A DNA stretch of 64,000 nucleotides from BJGV01 sp964194745 (GTDB taxonomy: Bacteria > Pseudomonadota > Gammaproteobacteria > Burkholderiales > Nitrosomonadaceae): assembly GCA_965248035.1 (NCBI GenBank), contig OZ252054.1, positions 1-64,000 of the forward strand. Reading direction: 5' to 3'. Below the pieces are notes generated by a model that worked only from the letters and a program-made list of their open reading frames with translations, was not told the DNA's origin and did not search any database. The position numbers and the translations under genes were made by a program. Shown one piece after another: positions 1 to 9,158 of this stretch; positions within the stretch are counted from its first letter, which is position 1; each line of letters opens with the position of its first letter.

Positions 1-1971
1 GAGAAAAATGCCAAACAGGGGCAGGATTTCTTTCCCTTAACTGTGGATTATCAAGAACGCAGTTATGCTGCAGGCAAAATACCTGGCAGTTTCTTTAAGC
101 GTGAAGGCCGTCCTTCTGAGAAAGAAATTCTTACTTCTCGCTTAATTGACCGCCCTATTCGTCCGCTATTTCCCGATAGTTTTTATAATGAAGTACAAAT
201 TGTTGCTACAGTTTTATCTTCTGATAATGAAGTAGACGCAGATATTCCTGCGATGATTGGTGCTTCTGCTGCGTTAGTGCTTTCTGGTATTCCCTTCGAC
301 GGACCCATTGGTGCAGCCCGTATTGGTTATATTAATGGAGAGTATGTACTCAATCCAACGACAACTGAACTTACGGAGACTCAGTTGAATCTGGTAGTAG
401 CGGGAACGCAACATGCTGTGCTGATGGTAGAATCTGAGGCAATAGAGCTACCTGAAGAAGTAATGCTAGGTGCAGTCATGTTCGGCCATCAGCAAATGCA
501 GGCAGCGATCAATGTAATTAACGAGTTAGCCGATGAAGCTGGAGTTACTGTATGGGATTGGATGCCGGCAAAGCAGGATACGAATTTGACCGAAAGGATC
601 ACCCAACTGGCAGAAGTAGATTTGCGTGCAGCATTTCATTTGAAGCACAAACAAGTGCGGTCCGAGTCCATTGATAAAATCTGGCAACGAGTTTTTACCG
701 AGATTGGGGTCGGTTCAGAAGATGGTCCGGATGGACAAGCCGTCAAGGAAGCTTGTTTTGATCTTGAATCAAAGATTGTGCGTACCCAGATTCTTGATGG
801 CGAGCTACGTATAGATGGACGTGATACTCGTACTGTGCGGCCTATTTCCATTCGCAATGGTGTATTTCCGCGCACCCACGGTTCTGCTTTATTTACCCGT
901 GTCGAAACTCAAGCATTGGTGATTGCAACTCTTGGCACAGGACGAGATGAACAAAGAATTGATGCACTGCAGGGGGATTACACCGATCGTTTCATGTTCC
1001 ACTACAACTTCCCACCTTACGCCACTGGAGAAACCGGTCGCGTCGGAACACCCAAGCGCCGCGAAATAGGTCACGGGCGTCTTGCGAAGCGCGCACTCAT
1101 TGCTGTGTTACCTTCTGTTGAAGAGTTTGGTTATTCGTTGAGGGTTGTATCCGAAATTACCGAATCTAACGGCTCCAGTTCTATGGCTTCAGTTTGCGGC
1201 GGGTGTATTGCATTAATGGATGCTGGAGTGCCGTTGAAAGCGCATGTAGCAGGTATTGCAATGGGACTTATCAAAGAGGGTAATCGTTTCGCCATACTCA
1301 CTGATATTCTTGGTGACGAAGATCATCTAGGCGACATGGATTTCAAGGTCGCTGGTACTGAGCGTGGTATTACTGCACTTCAAATGGATATCAAGATTCA
1401 AGGCATCACCGAGGAAATCATGCATGCTGCGTTGGCGCAGGCCAAAGAAGGACGCATGCACATCTTGGGGATCATGAAAGAGGCTCTACCTTCAACCCGC
1501 GAAGAAATTTCTCAACATGCTCCGCGCATTATTAAAATTAAAATTAACCCTGAGAAAATCCGTGATGTAATCGGCAAAGGTGGTGCGGTGATCCGTGCTT
1601 TGACTGAGGAAACTGGCACAACTATCGATATCACAGATGATGGTACTGTCATGATAGCTAGTATCAGTGCCGAGGGTGGCGAATTGGCTAGAAAACGTAT
1701 CGAGGACATTACCGCTGATGTGGAGGTGGGTAGGATATATGACGGGATTGTGCTGAAACTTCTAGATTTCGGCGCGATTGTGAGTGTTCTGCCCGGCAAG
1801 GATGGTTTGTTGCACATCTCACAAATCGCCAACGAACGTGTTAACAGTGTCACCGATTACCTGAAGCAAGGCCAGGCAGTACGTGTTAAGGTACTGGAAG
1901 CTGACGACAAAGGACGACTGCGTCTCAGTATGAAAGCAGTCACAGCGGAAGCTACGGACAATGTGGTTTAG
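1..1971 (+). CDS. pnp: Polynucleotide phosphorylase, 5'-truncated by window edge
   Basis: Phosphorolytic 3'-5' exoribonuclease of the cytoplasm and RNA degradosome. The reading frame is open from base 1, so the start lies outside the window; about 656 of the usual ~700 residues are present. In order: first RNase PH domain (GRPSEKEILTSRLIDRPIRP), helical linker, second RNase PH domain (ELRIDGRDTRTVRPI, FKVAGTERGITALQMD), KH domain with IRDVIGKGG around bases 1556-1690, and S1 domain (bases ~1730-1950, DGLLHISQIA). No break is seen. The expected upstream neighbour rpsO would lie outside the window. Core gene, confident. Confidence 0.98.
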   Translation, partial: EKNAKQGQDFFPLTVDYQERSYAAGKIPGSFFKREGRPSEKEILTSRLIDRPIRPLFPDSFYNEVQIVATVLSSDNEVDADIPAMIGASAALVLSGIPFDGPIGAARIGYINGEYVLNPTTTELTETQLNLVVAGTQHAVLMVESEAIELPEEVMLGAVMFGHQQMQAAINVINELADEAGVTVWDWMPAKQDTNLTERITQLAEVDLRAAFHLKHKQVRSESIDKIWQRVFTEIGVGSEDGPDGQAVKEACFDLESKIVRTQILDGELRIDGRDTRTVRPISIRNGVFPRTHGSALFTRVETQALVIATLGTGRDEQRIDALQGDYTDRFMFHYNFPPYATGETGRVGTPKRREIGHGRLAKRALIAVLPSVEEFGYSLRVVSEITESNGSSSMASVCGGCIALMDAGVPLKAHVAGIAMGLIKEGNRFAILTDILGDEDHLGDMDFKVAGTERGITALQMDIKIQGITEEIMHAALAQAKEGRMHILGIMKEALPSTREEISQHAPRIIKIKINPEKIRDVIGKGGAVIRALTEETGTTIDITDDGTVMIASISAEGGELARKRIEDITADVEVGRIYDGIVLKLLDFGAIVSVLPGKDGLLHISQIANERVNSVTDYLKQGQAVRVKVLEADDKGRLRLSMKAVTAEATDNVV

Positions 1972-2002
1972 TAGGTTGTAGTTTTGATTAAGAATTGATT
2001 GT

Positions 2003-2031
2003 AAAAACTCAACGAGTTTTGTGATTTTTTT
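2003..2031 (+). terminator. Rho-independent terminator after pnp
   Basis: AAAACTC, loop AAC, GAGTTTT, followed by a T-rich run. It lies 32 bases after the pnp stop and before the convergent dksA. Confidence 0.75.
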
Positions 2032-2083
2032 GCTTCCGACTTTAAGGTTTGATATGTGCTTTTCGGAAAATTAACAATCAATC

Positions 2084-2506
2084 TTACTGCGCTAGTTGTC
2101 TTTCTCTTATCTCGTCTAGCGTTTTGCAGTCTATACAAAGAGTAGCAGTAGGACGAGCTTCAAGACGTTTCAGGCCAATTGCGATACCGCAGCTATTGCA
2201 ATAGCCATAATCACCAGAATCTATATTAGCAATGGTTTCGTCAATTTTCTTGATGAGCTTGCGCTCGCGGTCGCGATTACGTAGTTCCAGTGTCATATCA
2301 GATTCCTGGCTAGCACGGTCGTTGGGGTCGGCGAAAACTGTAGCTTCATCCTGCATGGTGTGGACCGTGCGATCAATATCCTGCCCCAGCTCAACTTTAA
2401 TGCCTTCCAGTATCTTGCGAAAATGCACAAGTTGCTTTGAACTCATGTAGTTTTCTCCCTTTCTCAGCTTATAGGGAGTAGCTTGTTTACGTAGTTGTTG
2501 CGGCAT
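2084..2506 (-). CDS. dksA: RNA polymerase-binding transcription factor DksA
   Basis: Binds the RNA polymerase secondary channel and, with ppGpp, tunes rRNA and amino-acid promoters. Coiled coil with the acidic tip region (DEATVFADPNDRA), then LELRNRDRERKLIKKI and a C-terminal zinc finger CNSC...CIDC with RRLEARPT-like KRLEARPTATLCIDC. The ATG at 2506 gives 140 residues and keeps the conserved PYKLRKGENYM lead-in seen in E. coli DksA as PYQEKPGEEYM. The internal ATG at 2446 has a strong AGGGAG site, but those bases also encode the conserved KGE, so 2506 is preferred. Convergent with pnp. Confidence 0.95.
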   Translation of the reverse strand: MPQQLRKQATPYKLRKGENYMSSKQLVHFRKILEGIKVELGQDIDRTVHTMQDEATVFADPNDRASQESDMTLELRNRDRERKLIKKIDETIANIDSGDYGYCNSCGIAIGLKRLEARPTATLCIDCKTLDEIRERQLAQ

Positions 2507-2792
2507 TTCTTGGTGTTCCTTTTCTTTTCTGGTTACGAGCGAAGACGTTTTAATATCAGAAATTACATTATACAGCAAGTGGGTCTGTTATTTTTCTTAA
2601 GTATTTTGCACAAAACTAATTTGAATTCGCGCATAAAATTTAATGACAGGAGGAGTAAATTTAATTTGGGGCAGTTCAAGCAATATGATATGGTTGGGCT
2701 AACGATGGAGAAAACAAGTAGGATGCAGAAATATTTCCTGCTTTTCAGATTCTTTTAATGTTGGGATAGATTGGATAGAATAGACGCAGAAA

Positions 2793-2821
2793 TTGACCTT
2801 TTATTAGTGGAAAGGTATAGT
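2793..2821 (+). promoter_or_regulatory. Sigma70-type promoter of tRNA cluster
   Basis: TTGACC at 2793-2798, 17-base spacer, TATAGT at 2816-2821. The predicted start falls just before tRNA-Pro. Confidence 0.75.
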
Positions 2822-2832
2822 TACGCCCTTTC

Positions 2833-2909
2833 CGGGGTGTAGCGTAGCCTGGTAGCGCGCCTGGTTTGGGACCAGGATGTCGGGAGTTCAAATCTCTCCA
2901 CCCCGACCA
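2833..2909 (+). tRNA. tRNA-Pro (TGG)
   Basis: Acceptor CGGGGTG pairs with CACCCCG, anticodon loop reads TTTGGGA (TGG), T-loop TTCAAAT, CCA encoded at 2907-2909. First of three tandem tRNA genes sharing one promoter. Confidence 0.97.
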
Positions 2910-2949
2910 ATTCATGCCCAATTGATTCAGGGTAAGACCGGTTTGAGTG

Positions 2950-3026
2950 GTGCCCGTAGCTCAACCGGATAGAGCACCAGCCTTCTAAGCTGGGGGTTAC
3001 AGGTTCGATTCCTGTCGGGCACGCCA
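2950..3026 (+). tRNA. tRNA-Arg (TCT)
   Basis: Acceptor GTGCCCG pairs with CGGGCAC, anticodon TCT, T-loop TTCGATT, discriminator G, encoded CCA. Confidence 0.97.
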
Positions 3027-3089
3027 GAGAGTTTCTGAAACAATTTGCTTCGGGTTTTCAAGCCCGAGTGATTTGTAGTATTTCGGATG

Positions 3090-3165
3090 GTGGCTGTAGC
3101 TCAGCTGGTAGAGTCCCGGATTGTGATTCCGGTTGTCGTGGGTTCGAGCCCCATCAGCCACCCCA
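3090..3165 (+). tRNA. tRNA-His (GTG)
   Basis: Acceptor GTGGCTG pairs with CAGCCAC, anticodon GTG, discriminator C with a G at position 3089 available as G-1, the tRNA-His hallmark. CCA encoded. Its 3' end is the probable attachment site for the integrase gene that follows. Confidence 0.97.
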
Positions 3166-3173
3166 TAAGATAT

Positions 3174-3210
3174 AAGCATCTAGGGTTATTTTACCTAGGT
3201 GCTTTTTCTT
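3174..3210 (+). terminator. Terminator after tRNA-His
   Basis: AAGCATCTAGG pairs with CCTAGGTGCTT, followed by TTTTCTT. It ends the tRNA operon. Confidence 0.75.
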
Positions 3211-3230
3211 TGTGGCACACTTGTGGCACA
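3211..3230 (+). repeat. Paired direct repeat, putative integrase arm site
   Basis: TGTGGCACA occurs twice with an 11-base period (3211-3219 and 3222-3230) just beyond the tRNA-His attachment end. A further GTGTGCCA lies near 3343. The layout resembles arm-type sites of tRNA-targeting tyrosine recombinases. Confidence 0.5.
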
Positions 3231-3487
3231 TTTCAAATAAACATTACATTCAAGAAACGCATTCCCAAAGTCTTTTCGCTTTATCTAACGTTTCCAGTTA
3301 TTTTAACAAATTTGCACTTTTTTTCTCTTAACTGTGCCTCTAGTGTGCCATATATTAAATAGATACTATATATATACAGTATTAACAATTATATATAAAT
3401 ATACAACACCGGATTACTAATCCTATATTGTCATTTACTTTGTTTTGTTCTATGCTTAGCTTATTTGTTTTGGCATGGAATAGCATT

Positions 3488-4570
3488 ATGGCAACGATTC
3501 GTAAGCGCATCACTAGAGACGGTATCACCAGTTACCACGTGCAAATTCGTCTTAAAGGTTTTTCGCCAGAAACTGCAACATTTGATCGAGTGACCGATGC
3601 AAGACAATGGGCAGCCAAGACTGAATCCGATATAAAATCTGGCCGCCACTTTGGGCAGGGCAAGCGTCATACTTTTAATGAATTAGTAGACGAGTATCAG
3701 AAACACGTGAGAGATCCAGAACGTCTTAATTACTGGCGTACAGTATTTGGCATTGATTTACTTGATAGTGTGACGCCGTTACGTATTTCCAAAGAGTGCG
3801 ACAAGCTACTTTCTGAGGAAACACAAATCTTTGCAACACCGGCAACTGGCAACCATGAAGTCGATGCAATACGTTCAAAGAGTAAGCGTAGTGGTGCAAC
3901 AGTCAATCGTTATATCGCGGCTCTATCTTCTTGTTTGTCATATGGAGTCAGGACGCTGGAATGGATTGAACGAAACCCTTGTGAGCGTATCAAAAAGCTC
4001 GCAGAGAGCAAAGGTCGGGTGCGATTCTTAACTGATGATGAGCGCATTAGACTGCTAGATGCATGTCGCCCACACCATGAGCTTTATTTAGCTGTTGTGC
4101 TGAGCCTGACCACTGGCGCAAGGCAAGCGGAAATTATGACGCTACGCTGGGGGCAAGTTAACTTTGTACGGCAAGTTATTACACTGAGTAAAACCAAAAA
4201 TGGCGAAATCCGAAATATCCCGTTGGTGGGGGAAGCCTTCACGTTGTTACAGGCGCGTTCCAAGGTGCGGAGTTTGGCTGATGACCGGATATTTCCACCG
4301 AAACCACAGGCTAAGAAAGCAGATTGCATTGACCTTGACAAACCTTGGAGAATTGCTTTGAGGGCTTCCAACATAACAGACTTTCATTGGCATGACCTGC
4401 GCCATACTGTAGCTAGCTATCTTGCTATGAGCGGTGTTTCGCTTGTTGAGATTGCCAAGGTACTAGGACATAGAACACTTGCAATGGTAGCTCGCTACGC
4501 TCATTTATCTGATGACCATATCGTTGCTACTGGTGAAAAGTTAGCTACACGACTGGGTATAGGAAAGTGA
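3488..4570 (+). CDS. int: Tyrosine recombinase / phage-type integrase
   Basis: Site-specific recombinase expected to insert and excise an integrative element at the adjacent tRNA-His. It has an N-terminal arm-binding region (MATIRKRITRDG), a SAM-like core-binding middle, and a C-terminal catalytic domain with Arg in LTTGARQAEIMTLRW, HDLRHT (H-x-x-R), LGH and the nucleophile Tyr in ARYAHLS. The ATG at 3488 (360 residues) fits the family; an open frame upstream to 3428 has no family match. The stop overlaps the next gene's GTG by 4 bases. About 260 bases of AT-rich DNA separate it from the tRNA. Confidence 0.93.
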   Translation: MATIRKRITRDGITSYHVQIRLKGFSPETATFDRVTDARQWAAKTESDIKSGRHFGQGKRHTFNELVDEYQKHVRDPERLNYWRTVFGIDLLDSVTPLRISKECDKLLSEETQIFATPATGNHEVDAIRSKSKRSGATVNRYIAALSSCLSYGVRTLEWIERNPCERIKKLAESKGRVRFLTDDERIRLLDACRPHHELYLAVVLSLTTGARQAEIMTLRWGQVNFVRQVITLSKTKNGEIRNIPLVGEAFTLLQARSKVRSLADDRIFPPKPQAKKADCIDLDKPWRIALRASNITDFHWHDLRHTVASYLAMSGVSLVEIAKVLGHRTLAMVARYAHLSDDHIVATGEKLATRLGIGK

Positions 4571-5166
4571 ATAAACGGTCATCATTTAATCCACACGAGC
4601 TTGCTCATCATGTTGCCGCACTATTTCGCAATCCCAATGTAAACGATATGAAGCCAGTGGAAATCTCAATGGAAAAGGGTATTGAGGTATTACAAGCTGC
4701 AAGGCCAACATCGCTTGACCTGACTGACCCCGATAAAGGAATCCCTTTTGCATTAGAAATTAAAAGTGGTAGTTATCCTGAGAAGGTGCAATCTGCTGGT
4801 TGCCTATTGCGTTTGTGTCTTCACGCCATAGAGCGTGGAGACACAACTGAATTCGAACGACAAAATATTCCTTTACATTTAGCAGCGCTTTCCGGCTATG
4901 TGCCTGACCATAACGCCGCTATTGCAAGGCGTAAGCGCCTAAAAAGAAGTGAAAGAACACTTGGTCACGAAATTATGAGATTACTGAAATTAAAGCCTTT
5001 AATAAATTGGCGGGAGTGTGCCGATAGGCTTATGGGAGGAGAAGAAGTTGTAGATAAATGGGATGAACAAACACTGAGATATGATAATGGCAAGAAACTC
5101 AGAACCATTAGTATCAGTACATTCCGGAATAAAATATCAGAGACAAGAAAGAAAATGAAAGAATAA
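4567..5166 (+). CDS. Hypothetical protein of integrative element
   Basis: 199 residues, not recognised. The GTG start overlaps the integrase stop (GTGA), implying coupled translation and an accessory role for the element. The protein is soluble and basic toward the C-terminus, with a helical stretch RRKRLKRSERTLGHEIMRLL. No signal peptide or membrane segment. Confidence 0.7.
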   Translation: MNKRSSFNPHELAHHVAALFRNPNVNDMKPVEISMEKGIEVLQAARPTSLDLTDPDKGIPFALEIKSGSYPEKVQSAGCLLRLCLHAIERGDTTEFERQNIPLHLAALSGYVPDHNAAIARRKRLKRSERTLGHEIMRLLKLKPLINWRECADRLMGGEEVVDKWDEQTLRYDNGKKLRTISISTFRNKISETRKKMKE

Positions 5167-5237
5167 ACTCACGTTTAACCGGCTAATCGTGAAGTGAGTG
5201 TTTTACTGGTGTTCTCAAAACAATAGAGGAGCCAGCC

Positions 5238-5504
5238 ATGAATGCACAAACACAGAAAGAAACTGAAATACCACGTTTGTACACACTATCAAAGTTTGCA
5301 GAAAAACATTCAAGTTTTACAACTCTCTCCGCGCTGACTAATCAAATTTTTAAGGCGTCACCACGCCAAAGTACAAAAGGTGAAATTGTAGGTAATGGCA
5401 TGCTCGACTTTGGCGTAATAGTTCGAGTTGGGCGGCGTATTTTAATAAATGAAAGCAATTATTTTCGTTGGTTAGAGGCGAAGCAGGCAAGGAAGGTACT
5501 ATGA
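5238..5504 (+). CDS. Small excisionase/AlpA-like DNA-binding protein
   Basis: 88 residues. The preceding GAGGAG gives a good ribosome site. The organisation (LYTLSKFAEKHSSFTTLSAL, then GRRILINESNYFRWLE) resembles the short winged-helix excisionase or AlpA-like proteins of such elements. Position after the integrase and the ATGA overlap with the next gene support an accessory element function. Family assignment is by pattern only. Confidence 0.6.
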   Translation: MNAQTQKETEIPRLYTLSKFAEKHSSFTTLSALTNQIFKASPRQSTKGEIVGNGMLDFGVIVRVGRRILINESNYFRWLEAKQARKVL

Positions 5505-6208
5505 GTGCCTACAAGAAATTTCCTCCATTCGGAAGGATGTTGTTCGAACTCCGTCAGACTGGCAAGATTTCTGCACAGACTGTCATGATCGTGTTCGACT
5601 GGAATACAGCGATAACTTACCCACGAATAGTTCTTGCCAGTAATATTTCTCCAGATACATTACAGTTCGATTATCTTGCAGGGTTACCAGTACAGATCAT
5701 ATTTCGTGATAAAGATGCACACCGTGTAAATTCCGTTGTTCAGGAAATTATTAAAGTCAACCCAAGTTTTCTATCCACATTCGCTCTTGACCTGGTCGAC
5801 GAAGGCGTAGCTCCTACACTCATTAGATCGTACAAGGAAGCCATTCGAAAGGAGTATGTATTTAAAACAATCGACGAGACGCCGGAGGCACGGACTGTCT
5901 TATCAGGGGTACAGATTATCTGTGCGGTTGATATTAAACCTGGGACTATCAGTTGGTTATGGAATGGATGGTTGGCACGCGGGAAATTCCATATTTTTGC
6001 AGGGCAAGCAGGGATTGGAAAAACTACCATTGCTATTACTTTAGCTGCAATAGTGAGTACTGGAGGGTACTTCCCTGAATATGGAGCAGAGGCTGACCTG
6101 TCTTCAATATCGGAGATTGATTTGTGGCGTTTTTTATCTTCGCCTATCACGTCTTGCAAATGGTTAAACCATGGCACATACACGCTCAGAAATCAAAGGG
6201 CGGCGTGA
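5501..6208 (+). pseudogene. RepA-like AAA ATPase, 3'-truncated
   Basis: Starts at ATG 5501 (AAGGAAGG site, ATGA overlap with the previous gene) and gives 235 residues. The first ~145 residues are unassigned. Then WLARGKFHIFAGQAGIGKTT provides a Walker A of the RepA/DnaB-like ATPases found in small integrative elements. The protein should continue for hundreds of residues (Walker B, arginine finger), but after IVSTGGYFP the sequence becomes unrelated and stops at 6208. Most likely a deletion fused the 5' half to downstream DNA, so the replication or primase function is lost. Confidence 0.65.
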
Positions 6209-6587
6209 CTACGGCAGGTATTACAACGTACCACATACAATTGCCGATACACCTGCATACTGTTCTTTATCAGTCTACGCATTCAAGTTGTGGCATGACC
6301 TCATGTTGCAATATGACGGAAAAAATAACGGGCGTATCGATGCGATCTTAACCCGACTGGAAAAACGTGGCTGGAAGAATGGAACGTTGTATCGCGCACT
6401 TAACGAATTACAGGAAAAGGGTTTTATTGTAAAAACAAGACAAGGTGGGATAGGTGCGATGAAAAAGATTTGCTCCCTTTATCGTTTTACTCATTTACAT
6501 ACACTCACTGATTGGGAAATAGATCTAACGGAGTCAGGACCAACTAATGATTACAAGAATAGGGGGACACAAGGTGGTAAGAAATAA
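6171..6587 (+). CDS. Helix-turn-helix protein of integrative element
   Basis: 138 residues, overlapping the truncated ATPase gene by 38 bases. Motifs such as YNVPHTIADTPAYCSLS and GTLYRALNELQEKGFI resemble the winged-helix proteins that usually follow the RepA-like gene in small proteobacterial islands. A replication-initiation or regulatory role is inferred from that family context. The hairpins just downstream could be its targets. The N-terminus may have been altered by the upstream deletion. Confidence 0.6.
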   Translation: MAHTRSEIKGRRDYGRYYNVPHTIADTPAYCSLSVYAFKLWHDLMLQYDGKNNGRIDAILTRLEKRGWKNGTLYRALNELQEKGFIVKTRQGGIGAMKKICSLYRFTHLHTLTDWEIDLTESGPTNDYKNRGTQGGKK

Positions 6588-6594
6588 AATACTG

Positions 6595-6779
6595 CTCCCA
6601 CAGTGGGAATGTATAGCTACCAGTATGGGAGCTATAGGAGTATTTAGACTAGTAATAGCTCCCTGTGAGGGAGTTTACAGAATCATAAGAATAGCCTTAC
6701 AAGCAATGCAGTGTAAGAGTTTTCGCCCATTTAGTAAAAATACCCTTTTTTATCTCTGTAGCTCCCAATCTGGGAGACC
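6595..6779. repeat. Four short CTCCC/GGGAG hairpins
   Basis: Small inverted repeats at 6595-6608, 6616-6633, 6657-6676 and 6760-6779, each close to GCTCCC-N(5-6)-GGGAG. They form an iteron-like array between the HTH gene and the first transposon, and could be a replication or regulatory site of the integrative element. Confidence 0.5.
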
Positions 6780-6832
6780 TTAATACTTAATACCAAGGAA
6801 TAGATATTTATGTGAGAAATAAGGAAAAATTG

Positions 6833-6856
6833 GGGAACTATATACTTTACACCGGA
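6833..6856 (+). repeat. Left terminal inverted repeat of transposon 1
   Basis: Begins GGGAACTATATACTTTACACC. Matches the right end (9140-9163, reversed) at GGGA..TAT.TA.TT...ACCGGA. Confidence 0.65.
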
Positions 6857-6898
6857 AAATATTGTGGTATAATTCTCTTATCATGAGAGGAGGATGCC

Positions 6899-7793
6899 AT
6901 GCCTTATAAGATCAATACTGCAATCAGTGTCTACCAGTTGATGGAAATGTTTCCTGACGAGGAAACCGCACGACAGTACCTTGAGGATCGTCGCTGGAAA
7001 TATGGTGTGTCTTGCCCGACATGTCAAAGCCTATCGGTCTATACAAGATCGGGAAAACGAAAAGGGATGTATGACTGTCGAGGATGCGGCAAGCATTTTA
7101 GTGTTCGGACCGGTTCCATTTTTGAAAAATCACACATTCGACTTCACAAATGGCTCTATGCCATTTACACCGTCATGACTTCTCGAAAGAGCATTAGCGC
7201 TATGCAATTAAGCAAAGAAATTGGGGTCACGTATAAGTCCGCCTGGTTTGCGTTGCATCGGATTCGAGAGGCTTGCCGTGGCGATCTTACCCGTCTCTCA
7301 GGAATCGTAGAAATCGACGAAACGTATGTGGGCGGGAAAGAACGGAACAAGCACTGGAAGAAAGGGGATAAACCGAAAGCCGGGACAGTTGGCAAACAAC
7401 CCGTCCTCGGCATGAGGGAGCGTGGTGGCAAGACCGTGGCCCTGCCAGTGCCTGCGACGGATCGGCTTACGCTGTGGACGGAGATTCAAGAGGCGATAGA
7501 AATAGGCAGCACGCTCTATACGGATGACCATGCCGCCTATCGAGGCATTGAGCGTAAAGGCTATCAGCACCAAGCCGTAAACCATTGGCATTGAGAGCGT
7601 TTGGGCGGTCTTAAAACGTGGACTGAACGGCACATTCCATCAAGTATCCGTCAAGCATTTATCGCGTTATATTCATGAATTTTCGTTCAGGCTCAATGAA
7701 GGACGTTGTGGCCGGGAGACCATGCACCGCATTGAAAGCGTCTGTGATGCGGCCATTGGCAAACGCTTAACGTATCAGGGGCTTGTCCAATGA
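6899..7793 (+). pseudogene. IS1595-family (ISXO2-like) transposase, broken
   Basis: Strong GGAGG site before ATG 6899. N-terminal zinc ribbon (CPTC...CRGC), then the ISXO2-like catalytic domain with VEIDETYVGG and LYTDDHAAYRG (two catalytic Asp). At about 7587 the frame runs VNHWH-stop. Compared with the intact copy at 11003-11929, the segment between VNH and GIESVW is missing, about 38 bases, which shifts the frame. The remainder (GIESVWAVLKRGLNGTFHQ to GKRLTYQGLVQ) is readable in another frame to TGA 7791-7793, which overlaps the methyltransferase ATG (ATGA). Not expected to be active. Confidence 0.9.
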
Positions 7794-8656
7794 GCGCCGT
7801 AGGGACCGGCCTCTTGGATTCGGCTGTGGATGTGCTTTTTGCTCACTCCCCACTCGTTCACCGCTTGATCCAGGGAGACGCCACACTCCGTGCTTCGATC
7901 ACGAGAGAAAGCGTGGATTTAATTGTGACCTCTCCCCCCTATAACGTTGGCAAAGCATATTCTGGTGCCCAACAAGATGATTCATTGCCCTACGACGCCT
8001 ATTTGAACTTTTCTAAACAGTGGCTGACGAATTGTTTTCATTGGACGAAATCGACCGGTCGCTTATGCGTCAATGTCTCGCTGGATAAAAACAAGAATGG
8101 CAAGCAACCGCTTTCAGCAGACATCACGCGATTAGCAATGGAGGCCGGGTGGTGCTATCATGCGACTATTCTGTGGAATGAAGGCAATATATCCCGTCGC
8201 ACGGCATGGGGGAGTTGGAAGTCAGCCAGCGCCCCTCATGTCATTGCCCCTGTGGAAACCATTATTGTGCTCTATAAAGATACGTGGAAACGTGAGCGCC
8301 CTGGAAACAACGATATTAGCGCCGAGGAATTTAAGGAATGGTCGTTGGGGTCATGGTCATTCAATGGAGAGAGCAGGAAACGGATTGGTCATGAGGCCCC
8401 ATTTCCAAGAGAACTGCCGAAACGCTGCATCAAGATATTCTCGTTTATCGGGGACACGGTGTTTGATCCGTTTGTCGGATCTGGCACTACTATGATAGAA
8501 GCGATCCGACATGGTCGGCAAGCCATTGGTCTTGAGAAAGAGCCCAAATATTGTGAGCTGACCAGAGATCGGATTTTCAAGGAATGCAATCTCTCATTGA
8601 GGAAATCCTTACCGATAAGGCAGGGAAAATCTACTGCGCCGTGTTGGAGCAGTTAA
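7790..8656 (+). CDS. Type II DNA methyltransferase (N4-cytosine/N6-adenine, beta order)
   Basis: 288 residues. Target-base motif IV TSPPYNVGKAYSG comes near the N-terminus and the SAM-binding motif I FDPFVGSGTTMIEA near the C-terminus, the order of the beta group. It should methylate its site to protect DNA from the endonuclease encoded next. Its ATG overlaps the old transposase stop (ATGA). It is the only intact gene of this transposon, as expected if loss of methylation was harmful while a nuclease was active. The recognition sequence cannot be read from the sequence. Confidence 0.92.
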   Translation: MSAVGTGLLDSAVDVLFAHSPLVHRLIQGDATLRASITRESVDLIVTSPPYNVGKAYSGAQQDDSLPYDAYLNFSKQWLTNCFHWTKSTGRLCVNVSLDKNKNGKQPLSADITRLAMEAGWCYHATILWNEGNISRRTAWGSWKSASAPHVIAPVETIIVLYKDTWKRERPGNNDISAEEFKEWSLGSWSFNGESRKRIGHEAPFPRELPKRCIKIFSFIGDTVFDPFVGSGTTMIEAIRHGRQAIGLEKEPKYCELTRDRIFKECNLSLRKSLPIRQGKSTAPCWSS

Positions 8657-9158
8657 TCTATCAACGGCCCTCTCAATCATTAAGGACGGGTGTGCTCGCT
8701 ATCATAAGCAGTTCCCGTCCAACCCTTCGATCAACGGCCGGATGCTCGAATTTCTGACCTGTGAAACCCTGAAACAAGAGGGAGTCCTCCCCTTCTACTA
8801 CCAAGCCCGATTTGCACATGTGCCGAATGCGGATTTTGATGTGGTGTTATATCATCCTCGACGACCTGTCGCCCTCTCTGTGAAAACGTCACTCCGTGAG
8901 CGGTACAAGCAGGCTGATTTAGAAGGGTTGGCCTTACGGCAGGTTTATCGAGGGGCCGAATCGTATCTCCTTACATTGAGTGAAGAATGGGGATTGGTGC
9001 AGCAAAAGATTGAGTCCGGGGAGGTGACTGGTCTCACAGCCTGCCTCCTCGCCAATACCGATGCCTATGACAACCTGCTTTCCACGCTGAAACAGCGAAC
9101 ATTTGAGTTAGCCAAACAGATTACCCCGTTACATGGCAGTCCGGTAACAACTACATAA
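8584..9158 (+). pseudogene. Type II restriction endonuclease, frameshifted
   Basis: ATG 8584 lies inside the methyltransferase 3' end and reads MQSLIEEILTDKAGKIYCAV. At about 8640 the coding frame moves to the one giving GAVNLSTALSIIKDG, KQFPSNPSINGRMLEF and the nuclease core DFDVVL...ALSVKTSLRERYKQADLE, a PD-(D/E)XK-like pattern. Read alone, only an ATG-start fragment 8742-9158 (138 residues) could be made. The C-terminus runs into the transposon's right end. Specificity unknown. The frameshift may be real or a base-calling error. Confidence 0.7.

Noticed and set aside
3087..3362. Open frames over tRNA-His on both strands
   Set aside because: They translate the tRNA gene and its terminator; the RNA gene explains the sequence.
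6547..6783. 78-residue open frame after the HTH gene
   Set aside because: It runs through the four hairpins, has no ribosome site and no recognisable protein pattern.
6899..7793. Programmed frameshift in the first transposase
   Set aside because: Comparison with the intact copy shows a missing segment of about 38 bases, not a slippery-site shift.
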